DNA from: Pseudomaricurvus alkylphenolicus
Lineage (GTDB): Bacteria; Pseudomonadota; Gammaproteobacteria; Pseudomonadales; Cellvibrionaceae
Direction of reading: 5' to 3'
DNA: 64,000 nt
Assembly: GCF_011683955.1 (NCBI RefSeq)
Contig: NZ_JAAQPI010000005.1
Location: 124,001 to 188,000 of the forward strand
In this document: positions 27,185-35,879 of the stretch, piece after piece
Layout: each line of letters starts with the position of its first letter
Position numbering within the stretch: position 1 is the stretch's first letter
Notes under the pieces: generated by a model
The model's database searches: none
Told to the model about the DNA's origin: nothing
The model's input: only the letters and a program-made list of their open reading frames with translations
Translations under genes and position numbers: made by a program

Positions 27185-29458
27185 TCAAAAGTTGTAGCGA
27201 GCCTGGAGCTTGATAGTGCGTTGTGCATTCAGAGTTTCAGAAGTAATCCCCTGGTCACCGGTCGGGGCACCAAACAGCGCGCCCACGGGTCCGGCTGGAG
27301 GTCCACTGAAATCGCTGGCTCGGGAGTTGGCCAGGTTTTGCATAATCAAATTCACAGACCAGGTTTCCTCGGGAGAGCGCAACCCCAGCGTCAGATCCCA
27401 AGTGGTGAGGCTGTCTGATGGAAAGGTCTCGTTGATCTGGCTGACCATATCGTCGCGATAACGCACAAAACTGTTGGCGCTAAAGTCCAGTCCCAGGGCG
27501 GGTAGGGGAGCTTCGTAAAGAAAGCCCAGGCTGCCGGTCAGTTTTGGTGCCTGTGCCAGCGTTGAGCCATCATCGGCATTGATGCTGTCTGCGTAGGTAA
27601 CACCGCCACTGAGTAACAGGGCTTCGGTGACTTGCCACTGTCCATCAATTTCCATACCCTCGGATTCCACATCGATATTACGGGTCAGGAAGGCGGCGGA
27701 TCCACCACTGACCTGGAACGAGGTTTCCTGAAAGTCAGTGATGTCGGTACTGAACAGGGCCACATTTAAATTCATGCTGCCGTCGAGCAGTGTCATTTTG
27801 GCGCCCAGCTCCCAGGTGCTGGCCTCTTCGGATTTCACCGCAGAGCCACCTTCTGACACGTCCAGTGACGGATCGGCAGTAGGAACTTCGGCGGACTCAG
27901 CGAACCCACCGGTCTTGGTGCCGAGTCCATAGGAGGCATACAACATCACGTCTTCATTGAGGTCGTACTGCAGATTGAAATTGCCGTTAACGAAATCATC
28001 TTCGAATGAGAGAGGGGCATCAAACGGAGGATTAATCACACTGTTCCACAGTGTCGCCAAGGAGCCCTGCACACGCTCAAACACCACGTCTTTTTCTTCG
28101 GTGGTATAGCGTAAACCCAGTGAGGCACGGAAGGTTTCTGAAATGTTGTAGGTCGCCTGGCCGAACAGGGACCAGGTTTCAGTTTTCTGGGCAAAGTTAT
28201 TGGTAAATGAGCCGTTAAAGATCTGCCCGGTGGGGCCAACCGGCGGGAAGTTCGGCGTATTGAAGTGCTGGGCTTCGGATGATTCCCAATCGCTCTTGAA
28301 GTAAAACAGGCCCGCAACATAGTCGATGGTTTCTCCGCCGGGAGAGGTCAGTCGCAGCTCCTGGGAAAACTGGTCGTATTCTTCCTCGCGGTAGAAGTAG
28401 GTACTGTAGGGGACCACTTCACCCGTTTGCACGTAGGTAACTTCATCAAATGCGGCACCAAAATCGAAGTCGTCATAGAACTCCATATCGTAGGTGGCAA
28501 AAGAACTTACAGATGTAAAGGTTAAGCTGTCGAAGTCCTTTTCAATGGTCAGGTTAAATGAGTCCACATTGGTTTCATGAAAACTCTCGTTGGAGGGGCA
28601 CTCGGGACAAATTGCGGTTTTGGTATCGTCCAGATCCGCTTCACCAATAATGGCCAGTACGTCGTCGGTAAAGTAACCGTCGTTGTCCACGTACTGATAT
28701 CCGTTGCCTAGACGTTCGCTGTCGGAATATTGGTAAGTCGCAGTAATGGTTAGGCTGTCCGAAGGTGAATACACAGCAGTGGCGCGAAAGCCCAGGTCTT
28801 CGTCGGCGGGTAAATCATGACCGGTGGCCAGGTTTTCTACCCAGCCATCCTGGTCAACGGCGTGAGCGGCGAGGCGCACACTCAAGTCATCGCTGACGGG
28901 TATATCGATGGCGCCATCAAGGCTCCAGCCACCGTTTTCAAACTCGCGACTGACTTGCGCAAAACCGCCCAGAGTATCTCCGGGTTTCTGGGTCACAATG
29001 CTGATGGCCCCAAGACTGGTGTTTTTACCCAGCAGTGTACTTTGGGTACCTTTGATCACTTCCATTCGTTCGACATCAAAAAACGCTGACGAGTACATGC
29101 GGCCTTTGCCCACAAACATACCATCGAGAAACAGTGCCACGGACTGGTCAAAAGATTGGGTGCGCGCAGGAGTACCCAGGCCTCGTAGCGTCAACGCCAG
29201 ACCATCATCAGGAGCGCGGGAGAAAACCATACCCGGAACCAGATTGGCGACTTCGAACAAGTCATCCACCCCAAATTTGTCCAGGGCCTCTCCATCCAGG
29301 GCAGAGACAGTGACGGGTACGTCCTGCAACGACTGGGCTCGCTTTTGTGCGGTGACTACAATTTCCTCAAGTTCGGCGGCACAGATGTTCACACTGGCGG
29401 TCGCAACGGCCGTTGCCAGCAGGCAAGGCAAGAAAGCTTTCGGGGAAGGATTTTTCAT
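27185..29458 (-). CDS. TonB-dependent outer-membrane receptor
   Basis: 757 aa from the ATG at 29458, preceded by GAGGAG; an in-frame extension to 29536 lacks a ribosome site. A signal peptide (AFLPCLLATAVATASVNICA) precedes the TonB-box region ELEEIVVTAQKRAQSLQDVP. The plug has GLGTPARTQSFDQSVALFLD and KGTQSTLLGKNTSLGAISI. The barrel ends IKLQARYNF with a terminal Phe. It should import the substrate of the surrounding pathway across the outer membrane. Operator-like palindromes just upstream suggest IclR control. Confidence 0.93.
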   Translation of the reverse strand: MKNPSPKAFLPCLLATAVATASVNICAAELEEIVVTAQKRAQSLQDVPVTVSALDGEALDKFGVDDLFEVANLVPGMVFSRAPDDGLALTLRGLGTPARTQSFDQSVALFLDGMFVGKGRMYSSAFFDVERMEVIKGTQSTLLGKNTSLGAISIVTQKPGDTLGGFAQVSREFENGGWSLDGAIDIPVSDDLSVRLAAHAVDQDGWVENLATGHDLPADEDLGFRATAVYSPSDSLTITATYQYSDSERLGNGYQYVDNDGYFTDDVLAIIGEADLDDTKTAICPECPSNESFHETNVDSFNLTIEKDFDSLTFTSVSSFATYDMEFYDDFDFGAAFDEVTYVQTGEVVPYSTYFYREEEYDQFSQELRLTSPGGETIDYVAGLFYFKSDWESSEAQHFNTPNFPPVGPTGQIFNGSFTNNFAQKTETWSLFGQATYNISETFRASLGLRYTTEEKDVVFERVQGSLATLWNSVINPPFDAPLSFEDDFVNGNFNLQYDLNEDVMLYASYGLGTKTGGFAESAEVPTADPSLDVSEGGSAVKSEEASTWELGAKMTLLDGSMNLNVALFSTDITDFQETSFQVSGGSAAFLTRNIDVESEGMEIDGQWQVTEALLLSGGVTYADSINADDGSTLAQAPKLTGSLGFLYEAPLPALGLDFSANSFVRYRDDMVSQINETFPSDSLTTWDLTLGLRSPEETWSVNLIMQNLANSRASDFSGPPAGPVGALFGAPTGDQGITSETLNAQRTIKLQARYNF

Positions 29459-29564
29459 CCGCAGATTCTCCTCAAACAGTATCGTTATTGTGATTTGGGT
29501 ATTGCTGCCGTCCCGTCGCCGGTCAAATGCGCTCAATTTCGCTGAGCTGCAACTGATCTTTATG

Positions 29565-29598
29565 ACCGTATTGTGGTACAGGAAAACCGCAATAAGGT
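29565..29598. promoter_or_regulatory. Paired IclR-type operators upstream of the TonB receptor
   Basis: ACCGTATTGTGGTAC (29565-29579) and ACCGCAATAAGGT (29586-29598) are two palindrome-like words of the same family as those at 27.1 kb and 32.0 kb. They lie about 107 nt upstream of the receptor start at 29458. Confidence 0.55.
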
Positions 29599-29703
29599 TA
29601 AGTTACTCCCGTAGTTTGGAAGTGTCAACCGATGAAACCCAGATTTACCGCCACAGATAGAGTTTCTGGTAGCGAGAAAATGACGAGTTATAGCGCAAGG
29701 AGA

Positions 29704-29729
29704 TAAAAACCCCGAAGCAGGTGTCGGGG
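29704..29729 (-). terminator. Rho-independent terminator after the acyl-CoA dehydrogenase
   Basis: Read on the minus strand, CCCCGA and TCGGGG pair around an 8-nt loop and are followed by TTTTTATCT. It ends the minus-strand acyl-CoA dehydrogenase transcript before the receptor promoter. Confidence 0.8.
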
Positions 29730-29804
29730 CTGGTACAGGAAAATCAGATTTTCAGATTAGCGGTGTGGTACTTGCTTTAGAATGGCGGGGAAATGCAGGA
29801 GACT

Positions 29805-30959
29805 CTAATCTTGAATCGCTTTAATCATATTGCGGGCAATGACCAATTGTTGAATTTGAGATGTTCCTTCGTATAGACGGAACAAACGCACATCCCGGTA
29901 AAAACGCTCGACGGCGTACTCAGACATATAACCGGCACCACCATGAATTTGCACCGCTCGATCGGCAACCCGGCCAACCATTTCCGTTGCAAACAGTTTG
30001 CAGCAGGACGCTTCAGTGGTGATATTAACGCCTTCATCCCGTTGGCGGGCTGCGTCCAATACCATACACTTTGCGGCATAGCTTTCTGTTTTGCTGTCGG
30101 CCAGCATAGCCTGAATCATTTGATGTTCCGCTATAGGTTTTCCAAACTGCTTTCGGTCCACTGCATATTGCAGCGCATCTTCGATCAAACGTTCGGAGAC
30201 ACCGACACTGACAGCGGCGATATGCAGTCGACCACGGTCCAGCACTTTCATTGATGTGATAAATCCTTCACCCTCTTTGCCGCCAATCAGGTGGGCTGCC
30301 GGGACTCTTACGTCTTCGAAAATAACGTCGGCGGTATGTGATCCGGCCTGGCCCATTTTTTTGTCCTTGGGACCCACGGTGATGCCTGCAGTATCCGCAT
30401 CAACAATAAATGCCGAAACCCCTCTTGCGCCTTTGATCTCCGGGTTGGTTCTTGCCATAACGGTGAAGGTGCCGGCACGGGTGGCGTTGGTGATAAACCG
30501 CTTGGTGCCGTTTAATACATAGTGATCGCCTTGTTTTCGAGCGCTGGTTCGAACCGAGGCCGCATCCGATCCGACATCAGGTTCGGTCAGGCAAAATGAC
30601 CCAATCAGCTCCCCACTGGCATAGCGACTCAGGTATTTTGCTTTCTGCTCTTCGGTACCATCGAACACGATCGAGGCGGAACCAATACCGTTATTGGTTC
30701 CGAGAATCGAGCGAAACGCCGGTGATGTGCGGCCCAGTTCCATGGCCACCAGGGCTTCCTCTTCCATCGTCAGACCGAGACCGCCGTATTCCTCCGGGAT
30801 GGTCAGGCCAAACAGTCCCATGGCTTTCATTTCCTCAACGATATCACCGGGGATATCGTCTTCTTCAGCAACCTGAGCTTCGGCCGGCATGAGGCGGTTG
30901 CGCACAAAGCGCGCCAGGGTGTCGATGAGTTGCTGCAGAATAGCTGGGTCGCGAATCAT
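29805..30959 (-). CDS. Acyl-CoA dehydrogenase
   Basis: 384 aa, normal length for the family. It has both signatures: LTEPDVGSDAASVRTSARK in the FAD-binding middle domain and QIHGGAGYMSEYAVERFYRD near the C-terminus. The catalytic base position is the Glu of LYEGTSQIQQL. It introduces an alpha-beta double bond into an acyl-CoA and passes electrons to ETF. It is a single-gene unit with its own terminator. With the ligase at 24.6 kb and the BKACE at 36.8 kb it suggests beta-oxidation of a CoA-bound intermediate. A weak operator-like word (GTTCCGCAGAGTGGAAT) lies upstream at ~31018. Confidence 0.93.
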   Translation of the reverse strand: MIRDPAILQQLIDTLARFVRNRLMPAEAQVAEEDDIPGDIVEEMKAMGLFGLTIPEEYGGLGLTMEEEALVAMELGRTSPAFRSILGTNNGIGSASIVFDGTEEQKAKYLSRYASGELIGSFCLTEPDVGSDAASVRTSARKQGDHYVLNGTKRFITNATRAGTFTVMARTNPEIKGARGVSAFIVDADTAGITVGPKDKKMGQAGSHTADVIFEDVRVPAAHLIGGKEGEGFITSMKVLDRGRLHIAAVSVGVSERLIEDALQYAVDRKQFGKPIAEHQMIQAMLADSKTESYAAKCMVLDAARQRDEGVNITTEASCCKLFATEMVGRVADRAVQIHGGAGYMSEYAVERFYRDVRLFRLYEGTSQIQQLVIARNMIKAIQD

Positions 30960-31089
30960 GGGGGAACCCTCTGATTGTGAAACTTTGAAAGACTGTTGTC
31001 TCTCAATAGTAGCACTCAGTTCCGCAGAGTGGAATTGGATATTTTAAGACCAGGCCTGATATTTCTGGCTAAAGATCGATTTTGATAAG

Positions 31090-31857
31090 CTAGGCTTCGC
31101 CTCCCAGTGCCTTTTCAATGGTCCGACAATACTGAATCAGCTTCTTGGCAAGTCTGTTTTCATTGCCATAGAAGCGAACCGAGGGCACCGGAACCGATAA
31201 CGCAAACACCTGCCCATCAGGCGCGGAGATCTGGGCGCCCACCGCGCAAATACCTTCCTGGTGTTCTTCCGCATCGATGGCGAAGCCCGCTTCGCGAATG
31301 GAAGCCAGTTCTTTCTTCAGCTTCTGTTTGCTGGCAATGGTGGTTTTCGTGAATGCCTTCAGTGGGCGTGTCAGCAAGGCGTCGAGCTTATCCTCGTCCA
31401 TGCCTGCCAATACGGCCTTGCCATTGGCACAGGTGTGAATCGGGAAGGCGTGACCAGCGGCGGAAATGGCCATCAGGCGTTGATTTTCAGCGGCAATCTG
31501 ATCAATAAAAACCATCATGTCTCCATCCCGAACTGACAGGTCCACTGTTTCACCAATCTCTTCAGACAGTTGTTTCATGTAAGGCAGGATCAAACGGTCA
31601 ATATCCAATTTGGCCGCTGAACCTAGAGAGACAAGGCCCGGGCCCAATCTCACTCGACCGGTGGGCGAGGCCGCAATCACAAATCGCTCCTCATCAAGGG
31701 CATAGACAATGCGCTGTACGGTAGAGCGCGCCAGCCCCAGTTCTTTGGCAATTGCACCCAGACTTAATCCTTCGGGTTTATTTTCCAGAACCCTCAAAAT
31801 CGATGCCGCTCGGGAAATCACCTGAACTCCCTGACGTGAACTGCTTTCTTTTTCCAT
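31090..31857 (-). CDS. IclR-family transcriptional regulator 2
   Basis: 255 aa, with the same layout as the paralogue at 26318-27076: winged helix (IAKELGLARSTVQRIVYALD) and an effector domain (SVRDGDMMVFIDQIAAENQ, FPIHTCANGKAVLA). It is transcribed divergently from the cyclase-cupin-SDR-symporter operon, and three operator-like palindromes lie in the shared promoter region. It therefore most likely controls that operon and itself. The two regulators may respond to different intermediates of one pathway. Confidence 0.93.
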   Translation of the reverse strand: MEKESSSRQGVQVISRAASILRVLENKPEGLSLGAIAKELGLARSTVQRIVYALDEERFVIAASPTGRVRLGPGLVSLGSAAKLDIDRLILPYMKQLSEEIGETVDLSVRDGDMMVFIDQIAAENQRLMAISAAGHAFPIHTCANGKAVLAGMDEDKLDALLTRPLKAFTKTTIASKQKLKKELASIREAGFAIDAEEHQEGICAVGAQISAPDGQVFALSVPVPSVRFYGNENRLAKKLIQYCRTIEKALGGEA

Positions 31858-31936
31858 ACGGGGCTCTCTTCTTCCTGTTGCCTTAACAGATGGTTCCTAT
31901 TGGTCGGCAGTATAACCCCAGCGGTAAGAATTTGTG

Positions 31937-32068
31937 TACCGCTATGCGGGCAGCCTGCGTGTGCCGCAAATTTTACATGTACTGCAATATGGTACTCAGT
32001 GATTGACATGCGGTACAAATAGGTATTATTGTATTTGCATGCGGTTGGCGGTGACCATATTGCGGTAC
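31937..32068. promoter_or_regulatory. Three IclR-type operators in a divergent promoter
   Basis: TACCGCTATGCGGG (31937-31950), GTACTGCAATATGGTAC (31979-31995) and ACCATATTGCGGTAC (32054-32068) are all palindrome-like variants of one word. A further half-site, ATGCGGTACA, lies at about 32008. They sit between regulator 2 and the cyclase operon. Confidence 0.65.
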
Positions 32069-32114
32069 AAGTAATTGATGCCAAGCGTGGTAATAAATCA
32101 AAGAGGAAACTTTC

Positions 32115-32984
32115 ATGACTAGTTGGGAACAAGGCGATTGGCGCGACGAAGGTCTGTGTGTATTTGAAGAATCCAATCTGAACAACCGCATGGGACTGGA
32201 GATGTACGATCTCAGTCATCCATGGGGATTGGGTCAGCCCTGCTGGCCGTATTTTGAAGATGTAAAAATCGAGCGTCTTCATAACATGGCCAAGAGCGGT
32301 GTATTAACGCAACGCATCACCACGGTGATGCATTCGGGTACCCACATTGATGCACCGGCCCATGTGGTACCCGGAACACCCTTTATGGACGAAGTTCCCT
32401 TGCCATACTTCTTCGGTACCGGTGTTGTTCTGGACATCCCCAAGAAAAAGTGGGAGTTGATTACGGCGGAAGATCTCGAAAGGGCGACTCCCACCGTGCG
32501 CGAAGGCGACATCGTGATCGTGAACACCGGTTGGCACAAATACTACGGTGACAATCTTCACTACTACGGTTATGCACCGGGTTTTGGCAAAGAGGCCGGT
32601 GAATGGTTTGTGGAGAAAAAAGTCAAAATGGTGGGCAACGACACCCAAGCTTTGGACCACCCGCTGGCCACCGCAATTGGACCTCACGGTCCCAGTGCTC
32701 CTCATGGTCTTCTGCCCCAGGTCTGCGCGGAGTACAAAGCCGAAACCGGTCGCGATGTACTGGAAGATTTTCCAGAGTGGGAGCCCTGCCACAACGCGAT
32801 TCTTTCGAACGGCATTTGTGGTTTCGAAAATATTGGTGGTGATATTGATAAAGTCACCGGCAAGCGCGTGACTTTTGCGGCGTTTCCGTGGCGCTGGAAG
32901 AAAGGCGACGGTTGTATTGTTCGCCTGGTTGCAATGATTGACCCCACCGGTAATTACCGCATCGAAACCGGTTCCACCGAGTGA
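32115..32984 (+). CDS. Cyclase-family metal-dependent hydrolase
   Basis: 289 aa. The HSGTHIDAPAH motif supplies the metal-binding His/Asp residues of the cyclase superfamily, which includes kynurenine formamidase and isatin hydrolase. These enzymes hydrolyse amide, formamide or lactam bonds. WGLGQPCWPYFEDVKIERL and NTGWHKYYGD are further conserved blocks. No signal peptide. AGAGGAAAC ends about 6 nt before the start. It is the first gene of the operon divergent from IclR regulator 2. The natural substrate is unknown; kynurenine is unlikely because no other kynurenine-pathway gene is present. Confidence 0.85.
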   Translation: MTSWEQGDWRDEGLCVFEESNLNNRMGLEMYDLSHPWGLGQPCWPYFEDVKIERLHNMAKSGVLTQRITTVMHSGTHIDAPAHVVPGTPFMDEVPLPYFFGTGVVLDIPKKKWELITAEDLERATPTVREGDIVIVNTGWHKYYGDNLHYYGYAPGFGKEAGEWFVEKKVKMVGNDTQALDHPLATAIGPHGPSAPHGLLPQVCAEYKAETGRDVLEDFPEWEPCHNAILSNGICGFENIGGDIDKVTGKRVTFAAFPWRWKKGDGCIVRLVAMIDPTGNYRIETGSTE

Positions 32985-32994
32985 GGTAAGTGCA

Positions 32995-33345
32995 GTGCAG
33001 GTAACGCGATTTGAAGACGCCAAGCCTTACGAGGCTCCCAAGCACTACGATATGCGGGGCCTGCGATTGCAGGGCTGGGACGCTAGCGACAGCAGCAAAT
33101 TCTGGGTCGGACTGTCCCAGTTTCTTCCTGGCGGGGGGGCGCAAATGGACGCCTCTCCACTGGAAAAGATCTACGTAGTGCAGTCCGGCGAAGTCACTAT
33201 TGTCTTGGAAGACGGCGAAGAAACCGTACTCAAACAAAACGACAGCTGCTATATCGGCCCCAATGAAATGCGGGAAATCATCAATCGAGGTAACAGTACC
33301 GCATGGATGCTGGTGATCATGAATTATCCGGAAGGTGCAAGATGA
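32995..33345 (+). CDS. Small cupin-domain protein
   Basis: 116 aa. I choose the GTG at 32995, with GAGG 8 nt upstream, because an earlier in-frame ATG at 32938 lies inside the cyclase gene. One cupin domain is seen: FLPGGGAQMDASPLEKIYVV, GEVTIVLEDGEE and NDSCYIGPNEMREIINRG. The classical cupin metal ligands are incomplete (Met-Asp in place of His-x-His), so a binding or isomerase role is as likely as oxygenase activity. Its stop overlaps the next gene start (ATGA), indicating coupling. Confidence 0.75.
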   Translation: MQVTRFEDAKPYEAPKHYDMRGLRLQGWDASDSSKFWVGLSQFLPGGGAQMDASPLEKIYVVQSGEVTIVLEDGEETVLKQNDSCYIGPNEMREIINRGNSTAWMLVIMNYPEGAR

Positions 33346-34142
33346 GCGAATTGTTAAAAAATCCACAGCAGCTTTTTGATATCAGTGGTAAGTCCGCCAT
33401 TGTGGTGGGAGCGACGGGTTCATTCGGAAAAGTCGTTGCACAGACATTAGGAAATTCAGGCGCGCGTCTGGTCATTACAGCTGGCAATGCCGACACCCTC
33501 GCAGAGCTGGCCACAGAACTGGGCAGCGAGGGTATTGAATCGATTCAGGTTGCCCGTCGTCCGGATTCGGAAGAGAACTGCGAAGCGATCGTCAACGCCG
33601 CCGTGCAGGCTTATGGCGGCGTTGACATTTTAGTGTTCGCCGCCGGTCTGAATGATGTCGCGCCGATTGTTGATATGGATAAAGAACGCTTCGACAAAGT
33701 CATGACGGCTAACGTTGACGGTTCCTGGTTGATGGCGAGAGCAGCAGGGCGAAGAATGATCGAACAGGGGCGGGGTGGCAAAGTCGTGTTTACCTCGTCG
33801 GCGCGAGGCAAGCTCGGTCATCCGGCGGGCTACACTGCGTATTGTGCTTCCAAAGCGGCGACGGACGGTCTAACGAAATCGCTGGGTTGTGAATGGGGCA
33901 AATACGGCATCACCGTAAATGCCATCGCGCCTACGGTTTTTCGTTCTCCTTTGACGGCCTGGATGTTTGAAGATAACGACGAAGCAACCAAAGTGCGCGA
34001 GGGCTTCCTGGCTCGGGTGCCTATTGGCAGACTCGGTGAACCGGAGGACCTCGCGGGACCACTGCTGTTTCTGTGTTCCAGGGCATCGGATTTCCATACC
34101 GGCCATATCATTTACGCGGATGGCGGATATACGGCCGGATAA
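33342..34142 (+). CDS. Short-chain dehydrogenase/reductase
   Basis: 266 aa from the ATG at 33342, overlapping the cupin stop by 4 nt. The NAD(P) motif is a variant, VVGATGSFGKVVAQTLG. Catalytic residues are recognisable: FTSSARG (Ser) and YTAYCASKAA (Tyr-x3-Lys). NAIAPTVFRSPLT and the C-terminal GHIIYADGGYTAG are typical of SDRs. It would oxidise or reduce a hydroxyl/keto group on the pathway substrate. The operon includes a second, HAD-type dehydrogenase, so two alcohol oxidations are implied. Confidence 0.9.
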   Translation: MSELLKNPQQLFDISGKSAIVVGATGSFGKVVAQTLGNSGARLVITAGNADTLAELATELGSEGIESIQVARRPDSEENCEAIVNAAVQAYGGVDILVFAAGLNDVAPIVDMDKERFDKVMTANVDGSWLMARAAGRRMIEQGRGGKVVFTSSARGKLGHPAGYTAYCASKAATDGLTKSLGCEWGKYGITVNAIAPTVFRSPLTAWMFEDNDEATKVREGFLARVPIGRLGEPEDLAGPLLFLCSRASDFHTGHIIYADGGYTAG

Positions 34143-34157
34143 GTGGGAGCAGGTACC

Positions 34158-35648
34158 ATGCAATACGGAATTATCATTGCCGTTTTCGTCTATGAAATAG
34201 CGGTTATCGCCGGTGTTGGCTGGTATCTCGCTCGCAAAGAAGCCGGTCACGCGCATCAGGAAGGTGATTTTGCGCTGGGGGGGCGTTCCCTGCCCGTGAG
34301 TGTTGTGGCAGTCACCATGGCACTCACGGTGTTGGGCACTGCCCATATTCTCGGCGTGTTCGAAATGGCCTGGACGCTAGGTGCATCCGCGGTCTGGTTT
34401 AGCATCGCCCATGTCATCCTGCTGGTGGTGGTTTGCGCCAGTACCGGGCTTTGGGTTCGACGTATGGGTGTCAGCACCGTTCCGGAAATTCTGGAAACGT
34501 TTTTTGGACGCAACACTCGACTGTTGGTTTCCTGCGTCATGGCTGGTGTGATCTTTGGCATTCTTACCATCGAAACCCAGGGCATTGGCATCATTATCGC
34601 TTCCATGACCGGTTGGGAGATCAGTAACGGCGCTGTCATTGGTGGTATTGTCGGGATCTTCTATGTGGTTCTTGCCGGTATCAAGGAAGTCGGATGGGTT
34701 AACCTCGTTAACGCGGTGGTCATGTATATCGGTTTAATACTGGCCACCGTCTTTTTAGCTTTTAAGTTACCCGGTGGCAGTTACGAATCGGTTGCCAACT
34801 ACTACACCGATACGGGCAATGACTTTATGTTAAGTATCTACGGTACGCCCGAGATACTGCTGACATTTGGTCTGGGAACAGTGATTGCCGTGGTGTTCAG
34901 CCAGGGTATTAACCAGATGTTGTTGCAACCAACGATGGCGGCAAAAGACGAAAAGACCATCAAAAAAGCGCTCTGGATTGCCGCACCCGTGAATGGTCTG
35001 TTCGGGGTCTTTGCCGTAGTGATCGGTCTGGCGGCCAAGTCCATGCCGGAGTTCGAAGCCCTGGGGCCAAAGGTTGCGGCCACCACGATGCTGGTTAACC
35101 TGTTGCCGGGCTGGCTGGCGGCGCTATTGCTGGCGTCTTTTCTGGCGGCGATTCTGTCTACCTTTGCCATGACCAGCCTGTCGCCGGCCACGATCTTCAC
35201 CATGGATATTTACAAACGGCTTTATCGGCCGGATGCTGACGAAGCGGAATGTACCCGGGTTATTCGTATCACCATCGTGGTTCTGGCAGCGATCGCCATG
35301 GCAGTGGCCGCGTATCTGCCACCGATTCTGGCGGCCATGAACTGGCTGTTTTCCTGGCTGGTACCCATTTTCTGGGTAGTGGTGTTCGGGTTTATATGGA
35401 AGCGCAGTGCCGCGGCGGCAATTCTCACGCTGATATCTGCCTGGTTGACCAATTCGGCCTGGTCTTTCACATCCTTGCCGGAAGTTCTGGGCATGGCCTC
35501 TGTCGCCAATGCCTACGTGACTCTCGGTGTCACTCTCGTGGTCGGGGTTGTTGCCAATCTGATGTTTCCGGGACAAGCCGGCTACTTTCGATCTGACGAG
35601 TACCATCAAAAGTTCAACGCAGAGCTGGCTGTCGGTGGCAACAGTTAA
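34158..35648 (+). CDS. Sodium:solute symporter (SSS family)
   Basis: 496 aa from the ATG at 34158, with GGGAGCAGG upstream. About 13 hydrophobic segments; the first two flank DFALGGRSLPVSVVAVTMAL, the usual SSS start. LNAVVMYIGLILATV-type helices and SFLAAILSTFAMTSLSPATI match the SSS core. It is expected to carry the pathway substrate across the inner membrane with Na+. The C-terminus ends shortly after the last helix with FRSDEYHQKF. Two tiny membrane-protein genes follow directly. Confidence 0.9.
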   Translation: MQYGIIIAVFVYEIAVIAGVGWYLARKEAGHAHQEGDFALGGRSLPVSVVAVTMALTVLGTAHILGVFEMAWTLGASAVWFSIAHVILLVVVCASTGLWVRRMGVSTVPEILETFFGRNTRLLVSCVMAGVIFGILTIETQGIGIIIASMTGWEISNGAVIGGIVGIFYVVLAGIKEVGWVNLVNAVVMYIGLILATVFLAFKLPGGSYESVANYYTDTGNDFMLSIYGTPEILLTFGLGTVIAVVFSQGINQMLLQPTMAAKDEKTIKKALWIAAPVNGLFGVFAVVIGLAAKSMPEFEALGPKVAATTMLVNLLPGWLAALLLASFLAAILSTFAMTSLSPATIFTMDIYKRLYRPDADEAECTRVIRITIVVLAAIAMAVAAYLPPILAAMNWLFSWLVPIFWVVVFGFIWKRSAAAAILTLISAWLTNSAWSFTSLPEVLGMASVANAYVTLGVTLVVGVVANLMFPGQAGYFRSDEYHQKFNAELAVGGNS

Positions 35649-35661
35649 GGAGAAGGGCGTT

Positions 35662-35757
35662 ATGTTCTGGGACATCTTTTTAAGCAGCGCGTTGTTGATT
35701 CTGATCATTATTGTGGTGGGGCAGGGCATTGCCCATTTTCTCTCCAAAGGAGATTGA
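35662..35757 (+). CDS. 31-aa single-helix membrane microprotein
   Basis: The gene starts MFWDIFLSSALLILIIIVV and ends FLSKGD. Residues ~6-22 form one strongly hydrophobic helix with a short basic/acidic tail. AAGGAGAAGGG lies just upstream, and it begins 13 nt after the symporter stop. I recognise no family. Its position between a transporter and another tiny membrane protein suggests an accessory subunit of the symporter. Confidence 0.6.
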   Translation: MFWDIFLSSALLILIIIVVGQGIAHFLSKGD

Positions 35758-35759
35758 TG

Positions 35760-35879
35760 ATGGAAGAACTGGCAGTAACCCGCCTGTGGATGGGTGGCGT
35801 AGTGGTGATGATGTTGGTATTTGCCGGCATCGCCTTTGTTGGCGTACTTCTGGAGAAGCAGGAAGAAAAGCATGACTAG
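35760..35879 (+). CDS. 39-aa single-helix membrane microprotein
   Basis: MEELAVTRLWMGGVVVMMLV opens the protein; residues ~11-31 are a membrane helix, followed by the charged tail LEKQEEKHD. AAAGGAG is 7 nt upstream of this ATG. The alternative ATG at 35757 overlaps the previous stop (TGATG). Its 3' end overlaps the next gene by 8 nt. The tight packing of both microproteins into the operon supports translation. No family recognised; probably an inner-membrane partner of the symporter. Confidence 0.6.
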   Translation: MEELAVTRLWMGGVVVMMLVFAGIAFVGVLLEKQEEKHD

